Origin: Fastidiosipila sp964627125
GTDB taxonomy: Bacteria > Bacillota > Clostridia > Saccharofermentanales > Fastidiosipilaceae
Reading direction: 5' to 3'
DNA length: 57,035 nucleotides
Assembly (NCBI GenBank): GCA_964627125.1
Contig: CAZVJQ010000010.1
Span: 1 to 57,035 of the forward strand
Shown: positions 35,520-44,238 of the stretch, piece after piece
Numbering within the stretch: position 1 is the stretch's first letter
Layout of the letters: each line of letters opens with the position of its first letter
Program-made: the position numbers and the translations under genes
Notes under the pieces: generated by a model
What the model saw: only the letters and a program-made list of their open reading frames with translations
The model's database searches: none
Told to the model about the DNA's origin: nothing

Positions 35520-36128
35520 TTAATCGTAATCATCGTAATCTTCATATACAGATAAGATATCGTCATCTTCATCATCTTTAATATTATCGATGCTCTCTGT
35601 ATCAATATCATCTAAATCGTCGTCTAGGAAGTCATCTTCATCATCAGCTGCTAATGAATCAACATCATCAACATCATCGATGTCTTCTTCATCTAGATCT
35701 TCATCAGATAATTTAGCATCATCGAATTCATCTTCCTCTTCATCTTCATCATCTTCTTCATGTGGAAGATAGAACATGTCTTCTTCAGTCATTACTCTAA
35801 TCTTAGATACAGGAGTTGGTGTTGGCTCTTCTTCTTGAGGTGTAGCCTTCCACTCATCATCTTCCTCTTCTTCTTCAACTTGATTTAATGCATCAATGAT
35901 TTCTTGACGAATTGGAACATAAGCATCTACATGTCCTGGAACTGCAACGATTTTCTCATCGCCTAATTCTCTACATGCAAGTGATTGTAAGCTAGCTGAT
36001 CTTCTCTCATCTACTAGTGGTTCTGCACCATCTACTAACTCTCTGTTTCTTTTTGCTATAACAATCGCTAAGTCGTAACGATTTTTAACATGTGGTAATA
36101 ACTTTTCTATAGCTGGTTCAATTAACAT
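35520..36128 (-). CDS. rpoZ: RNA polymerase omega subunit with long acidic tail
   Basis: Residues 1 to about 90 match RpoZ: an N-terminal MLIEPAIEKLL, then NRYDLAIVIAKRNREL and RSASLQSLACREL-like helices. That is the usual full length of about 65-90 residues. About 110 further residues form an acidic tail dominated by Asp and Glu with few positive charges. The whole protein is 202 residues. Position after remA and gmk is as in Bacillus and other Firmicutes, which supports the call. The tail may be disordered and could mimic nucleic acid. Confidence 0.88.
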   Translation of the reverse strand: MLIEPAIEKLLPHVKNRYDLAIVIAKRNRELVDGAEPLVDERRSASLQSLACRELGDEKIVAVPGHVDAYVPIRQEIIDALNQVEEEEEDDEWKATPQEEEPTPTPVSKIRVMTEEDMFYLPHEEDDEDEEEDEFDDAKLSDEDLDEEDIDDVDDVDSLAADDEDDFLDDDLDDIDTESIDNIKDDEDDDILSVYEDYDDYD

Positions 36129-36293
36129 TATTTTCTCCTCAAACCCTTAATTCTTGTTTTCTTTTTTTGTTCTTAGTTTTTTTGAAATTTATTTTACTCG
36201 AAAATACTATTCTAAATTACAAGTACTACTCTCTCGCGTAACACAGGATAAACCATTTAGCATAAAATACCAAAATAATTTAGAACTATTATT

Positions 36294-36971
36294 CTAACGT
36301 TCTAAAACTTTTTTCTCAATACCTGGTCTTCTCTCAGCTCTAAGTTTCTCTGCAATTATAATTTGCGCTATCTCATCTGCTGTTTTTTCTACATTCTTAT
36401 TAATGAGTATGTAGTCAAATTTCGAAGCCATATTTATTTCTGTATTAGCCTTCTCTAAGCGGAAGTCTAAACTCTCTTGAGTTTCAGTTCCTCTATTAAC
36501 TAATCTTTCTTTTAGCTCACTTAATGATGGTGGTAATAGGAAGATGTTACAAGCTGTTTCATACTTGAATAATATGGATAATGAACCTTGAACAGTTACG
36601 TCCATAATTATATCTTCACCTTGAGCTACTCTCTCCTCAATAGCCTTACGTGGAGTACCATAGAAGTTACCTCCATATACGTCATGCTCTAGGATTTGGT
36701 TATTTTCTATCATGAGAGCGAACTCTTCTTTAGTTTTGAAGAAATAGTCAACTCCATCTTTTTCGCCATTGCGTGGTTCTCTGGTTGTAACAGAAATGGA
36801 ATGTGCTAAAAATGGCATTTTCTTCTTCAAAGCATCAATAACAGTCCCCTTACCTACACCTGACGGTCCCGAGACACATATTAACATTCCAGTAGTCGGA
36901 TAATCCTTGTATGTTTGGACTAGACCATCTACAACGTCACTGTTTAAATCTCCAATTAGAGATTGCTCCAT
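36294..36971 (-). CDS. gmk: Guanylate kinase
   Basis: The 225-residue enzyme phosphorylates GMP to GDP with ATP. The P-loop is SGPSGVGKGTV and the GMP-binding region includes SVTTREPRNGEKDGVDYFF, with YGGNFYGTP following. The N-terminus has about 28 residues before the P-loop strand, longer than most family members. The upstream ATG has an AAAGGTGG site; an internal ATG (MLICVSG) is a possible alternative. It sits in the conserved remA-gmk-rpoZ order. Confidence 0.95.
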   Translation of the reverse strand: MEQSLIGDLNSDVVDGLVQTYKDYPTTGMLICVSGPSGVGKGTVIDALKKKMPFLAHSISVTTREPRNGEKDGVDYFFKTKEEFALMIENNQILEHDVYGGNFYGTPRKAIEERVAQGEDIIMDVTVQGSLSILFKYETACNIFLLPPSLSELKERLVNRGTETQESLDFRLEKANTEINMASKFDYILINKNVEKTADEIAQIIIAEKLRAERRPGIEKKVLER

Positions 36972-37089
36972 GCCACAATTCCACCTTTCAATTCCTGATT
37001 AGTCTTGATTACTAGTAAAACATTATACATAAAATCGCCTATTAAGGCTATTTAATCATATGTAGTAAGATTCTATTTTACTCTAATTG

Positions 37090-37359
37090 TTAATCTTCCT
37101 CAAGAGCTGTATCTGCTGTAGGTTTAACTTGATTTTCTAAAATTTTTGTAGAATCCCACGCAGATAAAATAATATGGTCTGAATCCATGACTAAAACAGT
37201 CTTCGTTTTCTTACCAGCCGAAGCATCCACAAGGGCACCTCTATCTCTAGCATCTTGAATCATTCTCTTGCCTGGAGCAGATTCTGGACCAACCATTGCC
37301 AAGATTCTTCCAGTTTGAACTAAATTACCATACCCAATTTCACTAAATGTCATATCCAC
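37090..37359 (-). CDS. remA: RemA/DUF370-family regulator
   Basis: The 89-residue protein carries the DUF370 core IGYGNLVQTGRILAMVGPESAPGKRMIQDARDRGALVDAS and VLVMDSDHIILSAW, which aligns end to end with Bacillus RemA. RemA is a DNA-binding protein that activates biofilm matrix and osmoprotection genes. I use the GTG start at 37359, since the length before IGYGN then equals that of RemA and GAGG lies at a good distance. An ATG two codons later is possible. It follows a PBP gene by 5 bases and precedes gmk. Control of surface structures by this gene is inferred. Confidence 0.9.
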   Translation of the reverse strand: MDMTFSEIGYGNLVQTGRILAMVGPESAPGKRMIQDARDRGALVDASAGKKTKTVLVMDSDHIILSAWDSTKILENQVKPTADTALEED

Positions 37360-37364
37360 ACTGT

Positions 37365-38786
37365 CTATCCTCTATATTTTAATCCTATAGCTCTGGATAA
37401 TAAGGAATTACCAATACGAGCAGCAGTTTCATTAGTAGATGGTGAACTTTCAACCACAACTGCAACAGCATATGGATAAGCAGGGTCATCTATAAATCCT
37501 GTCCAAACAGCTGTGTCACCTTGGCCCTCAGTTTCACCAGTACCAGTCTTACCACCTACTGTGAAGCCATCAATACCTACTGTATATTGAATACTTTCAG
37601 GAGATTCAATAGCCTCAATCATAAGTGCTTTAAGTCGATTTGCAGTACCTACATCAAAAGCCTGATCTCTAACACTTGGATTAACTACTTGTCTATCTTG
37701 TCCTAGAGGATTAGTTAAATTATTGACGACGAAAGGTTCCATCTGTCTACCACCATTAGCAATTGCACCAGTTAAACTAGCCATTTCTAATGGAGAAATA
37801 GTTAATATTAAATCGCCAGCAGGTTGTCCAATTCCAAACCAAGATAATAATGCATCGTCATTTGCTGCTGCAGAACTATCTACTTTACTTCTTGTGACAG
37901 CTAGTCTATTTAGCTCATTTAATGTTCCTAATCCGGTGGATTCTATGTAGGATTGGAGATTGCTTTGGCCAATGAGGACTGCAAGTTCACCGAAGAATAC
38001 GTTACTTGATGTGGTGAAAGCTCTATTTAGGTCATAATCACCGTTCATGCCTTTTGCCGGAATATCGTTCGCACCATTAGGGCGAAGTGCTGTACCATCA
38101 CTGTTAATTACTAGATTTGGGTTGTAATTATTTGAGTTTACCCAAGCAGCTGCTGTCATTATTTTCCATGTTGAACCTGGAATATAAGCACCATTTAGCG
38201 CTCTATTAAATAGAGATGTATCAGGTAAATTATCATAATTAATGACATCTTCCATGCTTGCTGCAGGTGTTGAACTAATCGCTAAAATCTCGCCTGTTGT
38301 GTAGTCAAGAACGACCGCCGCAGCGTTGTAGTTCGACATAAGCTCATATGCATATTTGTTAAGCTCAGAGTGGATTGTTAAATGAACATCATCACCAACC
38401 AAACCATTTGCGCTTATATCTAAAAATAATTGATCAAGAACATTTCTATTTCTACCCAATAGATCATTTTGGTATTGAGTCTCAATAGTATTTGCCATGT
38501 GATGAGTATAATCACCGACTAAATGGCTAATTGATTTTTGCAAATTCAAGTCTTCTACATATTCTCTTTGGCCAGTTTCTGATGTGGCTAGAGCTACGTC
38601 GTCTCTTGAATAAATTGTTCCTGCCTGTGAATATAATTTTGCTAAAGATGCCTTATTCTCTCCTGCTACTGCTAGAAATGTAGTTTGACTCTGTACCATT
38701 TGGTAATATAGGCCAAAGGCGAGCACAGCTGATATTATCAGCAGGAAGGAAATTAATATTTGTATATTTCTATTAAGCTTCTTCAT
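37365..38786 (-). CDS. Class B penicillin-binding protein (transpeptidase)
   Basis: The 473-residue protein has one N-terminal membrane helix (about 8-28). A short pedestal region and a transpeptidase domain follow. The domain has the active-site motif STWK (Ser205, Lys208), SSN at about 257-259, and KTGTGE near 417. It lacks the longer N-terminal module of large FtsI/PBP2 forms and resembles the short PbpA-type partner of SEDS glycosyltransferases. The gene overlaps the end of the FHA-FtsW/RodA gene, so the two are translationally coupled and likely form one septal or elongation complex. Confidence 0.92.
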   Translation of the reverse strand: MKKLNRNIQILISFLLIISAVLAFGLYYQMVQSQTTFLAVAGENKASLAKLYSQAGTIYSRDDVALATSETGQREYVEDLNLQKSISHLVGDYTHHMANTIETQYQNDLLGRNRNVLDQLFLDISANGLVGDDVHLTIHSELNKYAYELMSNYNAAAVVLDYTTGEILAISSTPAASMEDVINYDNLPDTSLFNRALNGAYIPGSTWKIMTAAAWVNSNNYNPNLVINSDGTALRPNGANDIPAKGMNGDYDLNRAFTTSSNVFFGELAVLIGQSNLQSYIESTGLGTLNELNRLAVTRSKVDSSAAANDDALLSWFGIGQPAGDLILTISPLEMASLTGAIANGGRQMEPFVVNNLTNPLGQDRQVVNPSVRDQAFDVGTANRLKALMIEAIESPESIQYTVGIDGFTVGGKTGTGETEGQGDTAVWTGFIDDPAYPYAVAVVVESSPSTNETAARIGNSLLSRAIGLKYRG

Positions 38787-40590
38787 ATTTACTTGCTCCT
38801 TGTTCCTGTCTAGATGCTAATCCTAATAAAATAGCTATCATGAGCCATTTAGCAATAAGCGAGCTACCACCTGCTGCTATGAATGGTAAGGTTGCACCTG
38901 TCAATGGAATTAATCCTGTAGTACCACCAATAACAACGATTGCTTCAATGAAAATTGCAGAAGAAATTCCAAGCGCTAATGAAGATGTATAACCATCTCT
39001 AGCTAAAACTGTAGTTCTAACCCCTCTCAATAGGATTACTAATAATAGTATAAATACTCCTATAGCTACAATTAAACCGAATTCTTCAGAAACAACTGAG
39101 TAAATCATGTCTGACTCTGCTAGTGGAATACCGCCAGGACTTCCGTTTCCTAAACCTCTACCTAAGAAGTTTCCTCGACCCATTGCCTGTAAACCATATA
39201 CAACCTGTCTATTTTGGTCATTAACTTCTTCCCATAAGGAAGTCCAACCAGCTAATCTATTTCTAACGTGTGGGAATATACCATAAGCTGTGACTCCTAA
39301 TACGGAAGCTGCAGCTAAAATTAAGAATGTCTTCAAGTATTCAGATGTCATAACCACAAATATAATTAATGTAACTGGAAGTAGAATCATTATTGACCCT
39401 AAATCAGGTAATAATAAGTATAAGAAGAATACGACTGCTGCCCATACTCCAAATTTAATTTGTGTGCTCAGTGGCGGTCTATTTTTGAAGAAACTTGCCA
39501 GAGTTATTAAGTAAGTAATCTTAGCAAACTCAGTTAATTGCAGTGAATATCCACCTAAGTTTAACCATAAAGTAGCACCATGTGTATCTGATCCACGTCC
39601 GAAGACTAATGTAATTATTAATAGTAATGGAGTTACAACAGCAGCTATCTTAGCGATATCTTCTAGCATTCTAGTCCTATAAACTAATAGAGCTATTAAC
39701 CATAAGACTACTAAACCTCCCAAGACTGCAATAATCTGTGTTCTGTATGAAGCAAACATTCCCTCAGCAAGTCTAAGCATCTCATCAGTATCACCTGCTG
39801 TTTCTGCCTGAATATAGGCATTACCTCCGATTAAATTCAATCTAGATTGAATAGCAAAACCTATAATTGTGAGCTGTCCGGCTGCTAAGAATAAAATCCT
39901 ATCCGCATATCTCAATATACTTGGTAAGAATAAGAAATATAGGTCTATGAGTAGAATTGCTCCGCCAGTCCATATCAAGAAATCTTGTATGACCGAGTCC
40001 ACATCGGGCATCATGAAGTAGACTAACCCTGTCGCCAATACGGCAAAAGCATTAATTAATATCCACTCTAAATATAAAGGACTAGAATTTCTCTTAACTG
40101 CACGCAAGAAAGCTTCATCGTCATAAGTTGACTCTTCATACACTTCCCCACGATTTCTAGCAATCTGATGTTCATCCATAAAGGCGAACTCTGCCGGTCC
40201 AAAATCGATTATATCGTTATTATTTAATTTAGTTTCATCCTTAATTTTCTCTCCATTTATACTGACAAAAGCTCCCCCTGATGATGGTCTAATAAACCAT
40301 GAACCATCGTATCTATATACTGTCGCATGGCTCCATTGCACTTCTTTTGAGTGAATTCTTAAATCATTTGCCCTTGCTCTACCTATATTAGTTGTGTGGT
40401 AAAGAGGTAAACTCGAGGTTGATCCATCTGCTTGTTGATTTAATAAGAAATATCCTTGAGCGGGCCTTAAGCTGTGCTTCCCTGCCCAGCGTAATTCTTT
40501 AATTGCGGAAATTAAAAGCTTGACTGCAACTATGACGATAATTACAACGAAGACATAGCGCATTAGGTATGAAATAGAAAATATGTCCAT
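38773..40590 (-). CDS. FHA-SEDS fusion: FtsW/RodA/SpoVE family glycosyltransferase
   Basis: The 605-residue protein joins an N-terminal membrane helix (about 10-28) and a cytoplasmic FHA domain (about 66-138) to a SEDS polymerase. The FHA domain has Gly70-Arg71, Ser87-His88 and Asn112-Gly113. The SEDS part (about 170-600) has many helices and the signature stretch GRGLGNGSPGGIPLAESDMIYSVVSEEFG. SEDS proteins polymerise lipid II with a class B PBP, which is encoded downstream with overlap. The FHA domain should bind a phospho-Thr partner, so a Ser/Thr kinase may control wall synthesis. An AGGAGG site supports the start. Confidence 0.93.
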   Translation of the reverse strand: MDIFSISYLMRYVFVVIIVIVAVKLLISAIKELRWAGKHSLRPAQGYFLLNQQADGSTSSLPLYHTTNIGRARANDLRIHSKEVQWSHATVYRYDGSWFIRPSSGGAFVSINGEKIKDETKLNNNDIIDFGPAEFAFMDEHQIARNRGEVYEESTYDDEAFLRAVKRNSSPLYLEWILINAFAVLATGLVYFMMPDVDSVIQDFLIWTGGAILLIDLYFLFLPSILRYADRILFLAAGQLTIIGFAIQSRLNLIGGNAYIQAETAGDTDEMLRLAEGMFASYRTQIIAVLGGLVVLWLIALLVYRTRMLEDIAKIAAVVTPLLLIITLVFGRGSDTHGATLWLNLGGYSLQLTEFAKITYLITLASFFKNRPPLSTQIKFGVWAAVVFFLYLLLPDLGSIMILLPVTLIIFVVMTSEYLKTFLILAAASVLGVTAYGIFPHVRNRLAGWTSLWEEVNDQNRQVVYGLQAMGRGNFLGRGLGNGSPGGIPLAESDMIYSVVSEEFGLIVAIGVFILLLVILLRGVRTTVLARDGYTSSLALGISSAIFIEAIVVIGGTTGLIPLTGATLPFIAAGGSSLIAKWLMIAILLGLASRQEQGASKYEEA

Positions 40591-41089
40591 TGCAATCCTC
40601 CTTCATTCTCTGCATCCTTTTTCGTTTTCAAGACGCATACTTAGTAATTATACATTTTTTCTGAGTATATTTTATAGGCTTTTGAGAGAGTTTGCTTTGG
40701 CCAAAGCAGGCTACACCTTAAAATTTACCGTATGAATGTTAAATCTCCTTAACATTGTCTAATAATTTGTAAAAAGCGAATCTGTTTATTTACTGCAGAT
40801 TGCACAAAGATTTTCAAAAAACTTGCGGAATTAAAACTCTAGTTGTAAGATGACGGTAATTTTGCTTCAACAATAATCTATCTTCTGCCATGCAGATAAT
40901 CGATTAGAGGCTTAGTTCGCCCCAAAAATAGAAAAAGGAATCATCTATTATTACAGATAAGTTGCAAATTTATAGGTAAGTAACCTTGCAGCTTCTCGAG
41001 CGGTACTAGGCTGAATCAAACTCTTGCTACTTAGTTAAAACACTAGAAACAACAAATTTATTTGCAAAGAGTTTGGAAAAGGAGAGAAT
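40591..41089. other. Intergenic region between FHA-ftsW and the LysM/3D gene
   Basis: These 499 AT-rich bases between divergent genes contain no convincing frame. They hold a minus-strand TATAAT at 40647-40652 for the ftsW operon, the palindrome copy at 40687-40708, and a long leader-like stretch before the plus-strand gene. I could not match this leader to a known riboswitch. Confidence 0.5.
40687..40708. repeat. Intergenic palindrome TGCTTTGGCCAAAGCA, copy 2
   Basis: This 22-bp block is identical to that at 28644-28665 but in opposite orientation. The 16-bp palindromic core is at 40693-40708, within the divergent promoter region of the FHA-ftsW and LysM/3D genes. Confidence 0.7.
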
Positions 41090-42154
41090 ATGTTTGAACA
41101 AAGGGACGATAATGAGGGTAACTCATTTAAAAAATGGATAAGAGGAGCAGTAATTACAGTTACTTCACTCTCACTAGCAGGGGTAGTTCTCTTATCACAA
41201 AGTAATATCGGCGAGAGAGAAACAGAGTCAAATGATGCTGAACTAGCATCAGAAAGCTCAGAAGACAGAGAACTAGAAGTAATTGCAGGTTCAGTCACAG
41301 CAGACGACTTAGATCTATTAATGAATGATAGTCTAAACCGTGCAGGTGATCCTAGTGATTTCCAAGATGTAGAAGAAACAACAGAAGAAACTACAACTGA
41401 GGAAACTACTGAGGAAACAACTGAAGAAACTACTGAGGCTACAACAAGTACAACTGAAGCGACAACAGAGGCTACAACCACTGAAGAAGCAACTACTACT
41501 ACAGAAGCAACTACAGTAACTACAACTACTACTCAAGCACCTACTACAACAACTACAACAACTACTCAAGCTACTACAACAGCAAATACTGTTACAGCAG
41601 CTAAAGGTGATGGTTGGTGGCACTTAGGCGAGAAGGCTGGTGTAGACTTTAGATACTTAGCAGTATTTAATGGTAAAGATTGGACAGACCCTGTTTACAC
41701 AGGTAGAACATATAAAGTTCCAACTGCAGATGAATTAGCTGAGATTGAATTACCAGTAATAACTACTACAACAAGAGCAACAACTAGAGCGAACAATTCA
41801 AGCTCAAATTCAACTCAAGCTCCTACACCGACTACACAATCACAATCTGGTTCTGTATCAAGCCCTAAGGTATATACATTAAGTCAATTTATGTTTAGAG
41901 GTAGATTGACATGGCAAGGTAAAGAATTTACCTTCTACTCACAACGAGTATTACCAGGACCTGGCTTAAGAATTCCAGGACGTCACGTTAGTGCAGATGG
42001 TTATGTTGTAGATGGAAATGGTTACATTGTTTTAGCAAGTGACTATTATGCAAAAGGAACTATTATTTCGACACCATTCGGTGCACCAGGTAAAGTTTAT
42101 GATGCATTCGGAACAGGTCAAGGATCACATAGATTCGATGTCTACATAAGATAA
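41090..42154 (+). CDS. Secreted LysM + 3D-domain cell-wall protein
   Basis: The 354-residue protein has one N-terminal hydrophobic helix (about residues 20-35) as signal anchor. An acidic stretch and about 70 residues of Thr/Glu-rich low-complexity sequence follow. A LysM-like domain (about 166-210: GDGWWHLGEKAGVDFRYLAVFNG) comes next, then a Thr/Ser/Asn linker. The C-terminal double-psi barrel of the 3D type (about 270-354) has GYIVLASD, GTIISTPFG, VYDAFGTG and RFDVYI. 3D domains take their name from three conserved Asp residues and occur in lytic transglycosylase-like and Sps/YocH-type wall enzymes. It is divergent from the FHA-SEDS/PBP operon, so a wall-remodelling role fits. An AAGGAGA site supports the start. 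Confidence 0.87.
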   Translation: MFEQRDDNEGNSFKKWIRGAVITVTSLSLAGVVLLSQSNIGERETESNDAELASESSEDRELEVIAGSVTADDLDLLMNDSLNRAGDPSDFQDVEETTEETTTEETTEETTEETTEATTSTTEATTEATTTEEATTTTEATTVTTTTTQAPTTTTTTTTQATTTANTVTAAKGDGWWHLGEKAGVDFRYLAVFNGKDWTDPVYTGRTYKVPTADELAEIELPVITTTTRATTRANNSSSNSTQAPTPTTQSQSGSVSSPKVYTLSQFMFRGRLTWQGKEFTFYSQRVLPGPGLRIPGRHVSADGYVVDGNGYIVLASDYYAKGTIISTPFGAPGKVYDAFGTGQGSHRFDVYIR

Positions 42155-42603
42155 TAAATTTAAAATTACGATAAAAACAAAACAAAAACAAGCAAGCAAA
42201 ATTATTTAAGGCATCTCTCCCGGGATGCCTTTTTCATGTTTAAAATATTAAATACTGCCAATTTTCTGCATATCTCTAACTTACTTTCAGTTCATTCAAT
42301 CAGCAAAACACTTAGATAGGATGGAAAAACTTCTCGCTTTCGTACCTATTTTGATAATTTAAACTCAATTTAATACTTTTATATTATAATGCTATTTAAT
42401 TTACACTCAATATAACGTTTAACATATTTTAATTAGTAGTCCATTTCGTAATATCCTTTTGGAACAAATTTTATTATTGTCACTAACACTCCCTATTTTA
42501 TTGGGAAGCATGTTCGTCCTACAAAAAAACAGTAAAACACGATAACACACTCAAAATATACGCAAATATAGTAAGACAGGATTAGGAAAAAGGAGAAAAC
42601 TAT
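42155..42603. other. Intergenic region upstream of the ABC importer operon
   Basis: These 449 bases hold the terminator of the upstream gene, then AT-rich sequence with a TATAAT at 42385-42390 and a small TCCC/GGGA hairpin near 42491-42507. If that -10 is used, the leader is about 200 bases. I see no known T-box or riboswitch core. Confidence 0.45.
42209..42234 (+). terminator. Terminator after the LysM/3D gene
   Basis: A 7-bp stem (AGGCATC / GATGCCT) with an 8-base loop is followed by TTTTT. Confidence 0.92.
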
Positions 42604-43338
42604 ATGATTCAATTTAAAAATGTAAATAAGTACTTTGGAAAATTCCATGCTTTAAAGGATATAAATTTAGAATTTCCAGAAGGTGGGACAACAACCATTA
42701 TTGGTCCTTCAGGATCGGGGAAGTCTACTTTGCTCAGAACAATAAATGGTTTAGAAGCGATAAGTTCTGGTGATTTATTTGTGTTTGGTGATAACCTTGC
42801 AGATGCAGATGCGAAGAAAACACAGTCATTACGAAGACATATTGGAATGGTGTTCCAGCACTTCGAGCTTTACCCACACATGACAGTACAAGAGAATGTT
42901 AAATTAGCGCCTCTTAAAGTTGTTGGAGTTAGCCTGCAGGAAGCTAATGAGCGTGCTGAAAAATATTTAACTCAAGTTAATATGTATGACCGTAAAGATT
43001 CCTACCCTAGCATGCTGTCCGGTGGGCAAAAACAAAGAGTTGCAATTGCCCGCTGTCTAGCAATGAAACCTCGACTAATGTTATTTGATGAACCCACCTC
43101 TGCTCTCGACCCTGAAACTATTAAGGACGTTCTCGATGTTATGAAGGAATTGGCTCTTCAAGGTGAAATTACCATGGTAATTGTTACTCATGAAATGGGA
43201 TTTGCACGTGAGGTGTCGGATAGAACCATATTTATGGCAGATGGGCAAGTGATTGAAGATGCACCAAGCACTGAATTCTTCGACAATCCTAAGTCAGACA
43301 GAGCTAAAGAGTTCATCAATCAGGTTATTGCATATTAA
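42604..43338 (+). CDS. Polar amino-acid ABC transporter ATP-binding protein
   Basis: The 244-residue protein belongs to the GlnQ/HisP family. Walker A is GPSGSGKST, the Q-loop is FQHFELYPHMT, the signature is LSGGQKQR and Walker B is LMLFDEPTSALDPE, followed by the H-loop VTHEMGF. All ATP-site residues are intact. It drives uptake of a polar amino acid by the two permeases downstream. An AAAGGAGAAAA site precedes the ATG. First gene of a four-gene operon. Confidence 0.94.
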   Translation: MIQFKNVNKYFGKFHALKDINLEFPEGGTTTIIGPSGSGKSTLLRTINGLEAISSGDLFVFGDNLADADAKKTQSLRRHIGMVFQHFELYPHMTVQENVKLAPLKVVGVSLQEANERAEKYLTQVNMYDRKDSYPSMLSGGQKQRVAIARCLAMKPRLMLFDEPTSALDPETIKDVLDVMKELALQGEITMVIVTHEMGFAREVSDRTIFMADGQVIEDAPSTEFFDNPKSDRAKEFINQVIAY

Positions 43339-43347
43339 GGAGGCGCT

Positions 43348-44238
43348 ATGAAAAAAATAAAGAAAATTGTTCGTCTAGCAATTAGTCTTAGCCTAGTTTT
43401 CGCGCTTTCAGCTTGTACTAGTGCCTCGGTAGCAAATCAAGATATTGCCGAGAGAATCAGTGAATCAGATGCTCCAGTTATAACTTGGGGTGTTAAAGCT
43501 GATACTAATTTACTAGGTTTTTACGATATTAGCGAAAGAGAAATCGCAGGCTTCGACATTGATATTGCCAAAGCAATTACTGCTGAAATCACTGATGGTA
43601 AGGGACGCGCTGAGCTAGTAGAAGTAACCTCTAAGACTAGAATTCCTTTACTAAAAAATGGAAATATTGATGCAATCATTGCCACAATGACTATAACTCC
43701 AGCTCGTGCAGAACAGGTGCATTTCTCAGATGTATATTTCAATGCTGGTCAGTCATTGCTAGTGCACAAAGATTCAGATATTAATGGACTTGAAGATTTG
43801 AATGATGAACATACAGTTATCGGTGTTAAAGGATCTACTTCTGTACAAAATTTCAGAGAGCAAAGCCCTGGCGTTCAAGTTATTGAATTAGAAAATTACT
43901 CAGAAGGATTCGTAGCACTACAATCCGGTCAAGGTGATGCTCTAACAACAGACTCATCTATATTACTTGGTATGATTGATCAGAATCCAAATTATCGTTT
44001 AGCTGGTGAACATTTCACTGAAGAACCATATGGAATTGCTGTTAACTTAAATCAGGATAACTTCCTAGCGCTCGTAGATGCAGCATTAGATACCATACAG
44101 GAAAATGGTGTATATGATGAAATCTACGATAAGTGGTTTGGTGAGCTATTCCCTGCTCATGAGCCAGGATCACCTTCTACGTCCAAAACTCCCTATGCAA
44201 ATCCTGATGGTTTAGATGAAGAAGGAGGTAGTGAATAA
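43348..44238 (+). CDS. Amino-acid ABC transporter substrate-binding lipoprotein
   Basis: The 296-residue protein has a signal peptide ending in LSAC (lipobox, Cys at about 23). A periplasmic-binding-protein type 2 fold (SBP_bac_3 family) follows, with FDIDIAKAI, an Arg in SKTRIPLL, MTITPARAEQVHFSDVYF, and the hinge-side motif VIGVKGSTS. These match glutamate/glutamine/aspartate-type binding proteins, though the exact ligand cannot be read from sequence. The C-terminus has a short Pro/Ser/Gly extension. Its start is 9 bases after the ATPase gene, with GGAGG. Confidence 0.92.
   Translation: MKKIKKIVRLAISLSLVFALSACTSASVANQDIAERISESDAPVITWGVKADTNLLGFYDISEREIAGFDIDIAKAITAEITDGKGRAELVEVTSKTRIPLLKNGNIDAIIATMTITPARAEQVHFSDVYFNAGQSLLVHKDSDINGLEDLNDEHTVIGVKGSTSVQNFREQSPGVQVIELENYSEGFVALQSGQGDALTTDSSILLGMIDQNPNYRLAGEHFTEEPYGIAVNLNQDNFLALVDAALDTIQENGVYDEIYDKWFGELFPAHEPGSPSTSKTPYANPDGLDEEGGSE

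Noticed and set aside
35590..35772. Plus-strand Ser-rich frame opposite rpoZ
   Set aside because: It is the reverse image of the GAT/GAA repeats that encode the acidic omega tail.
40800..41089. c-di-AMP (ydaO) riboswitch upstream of the LysM/3D gene
   Set aside because: A GAATC-like block and gene context invite it, but the required GGGGGACC and paired GGGTGAATC cores are not found.
41035..41623. Minus-strand Val/Ser- and Cys/Ser-rich frames
   Set aside because: They are shadows of the Thr/Glu-rich low-complexity part of the LysM/3D gene.
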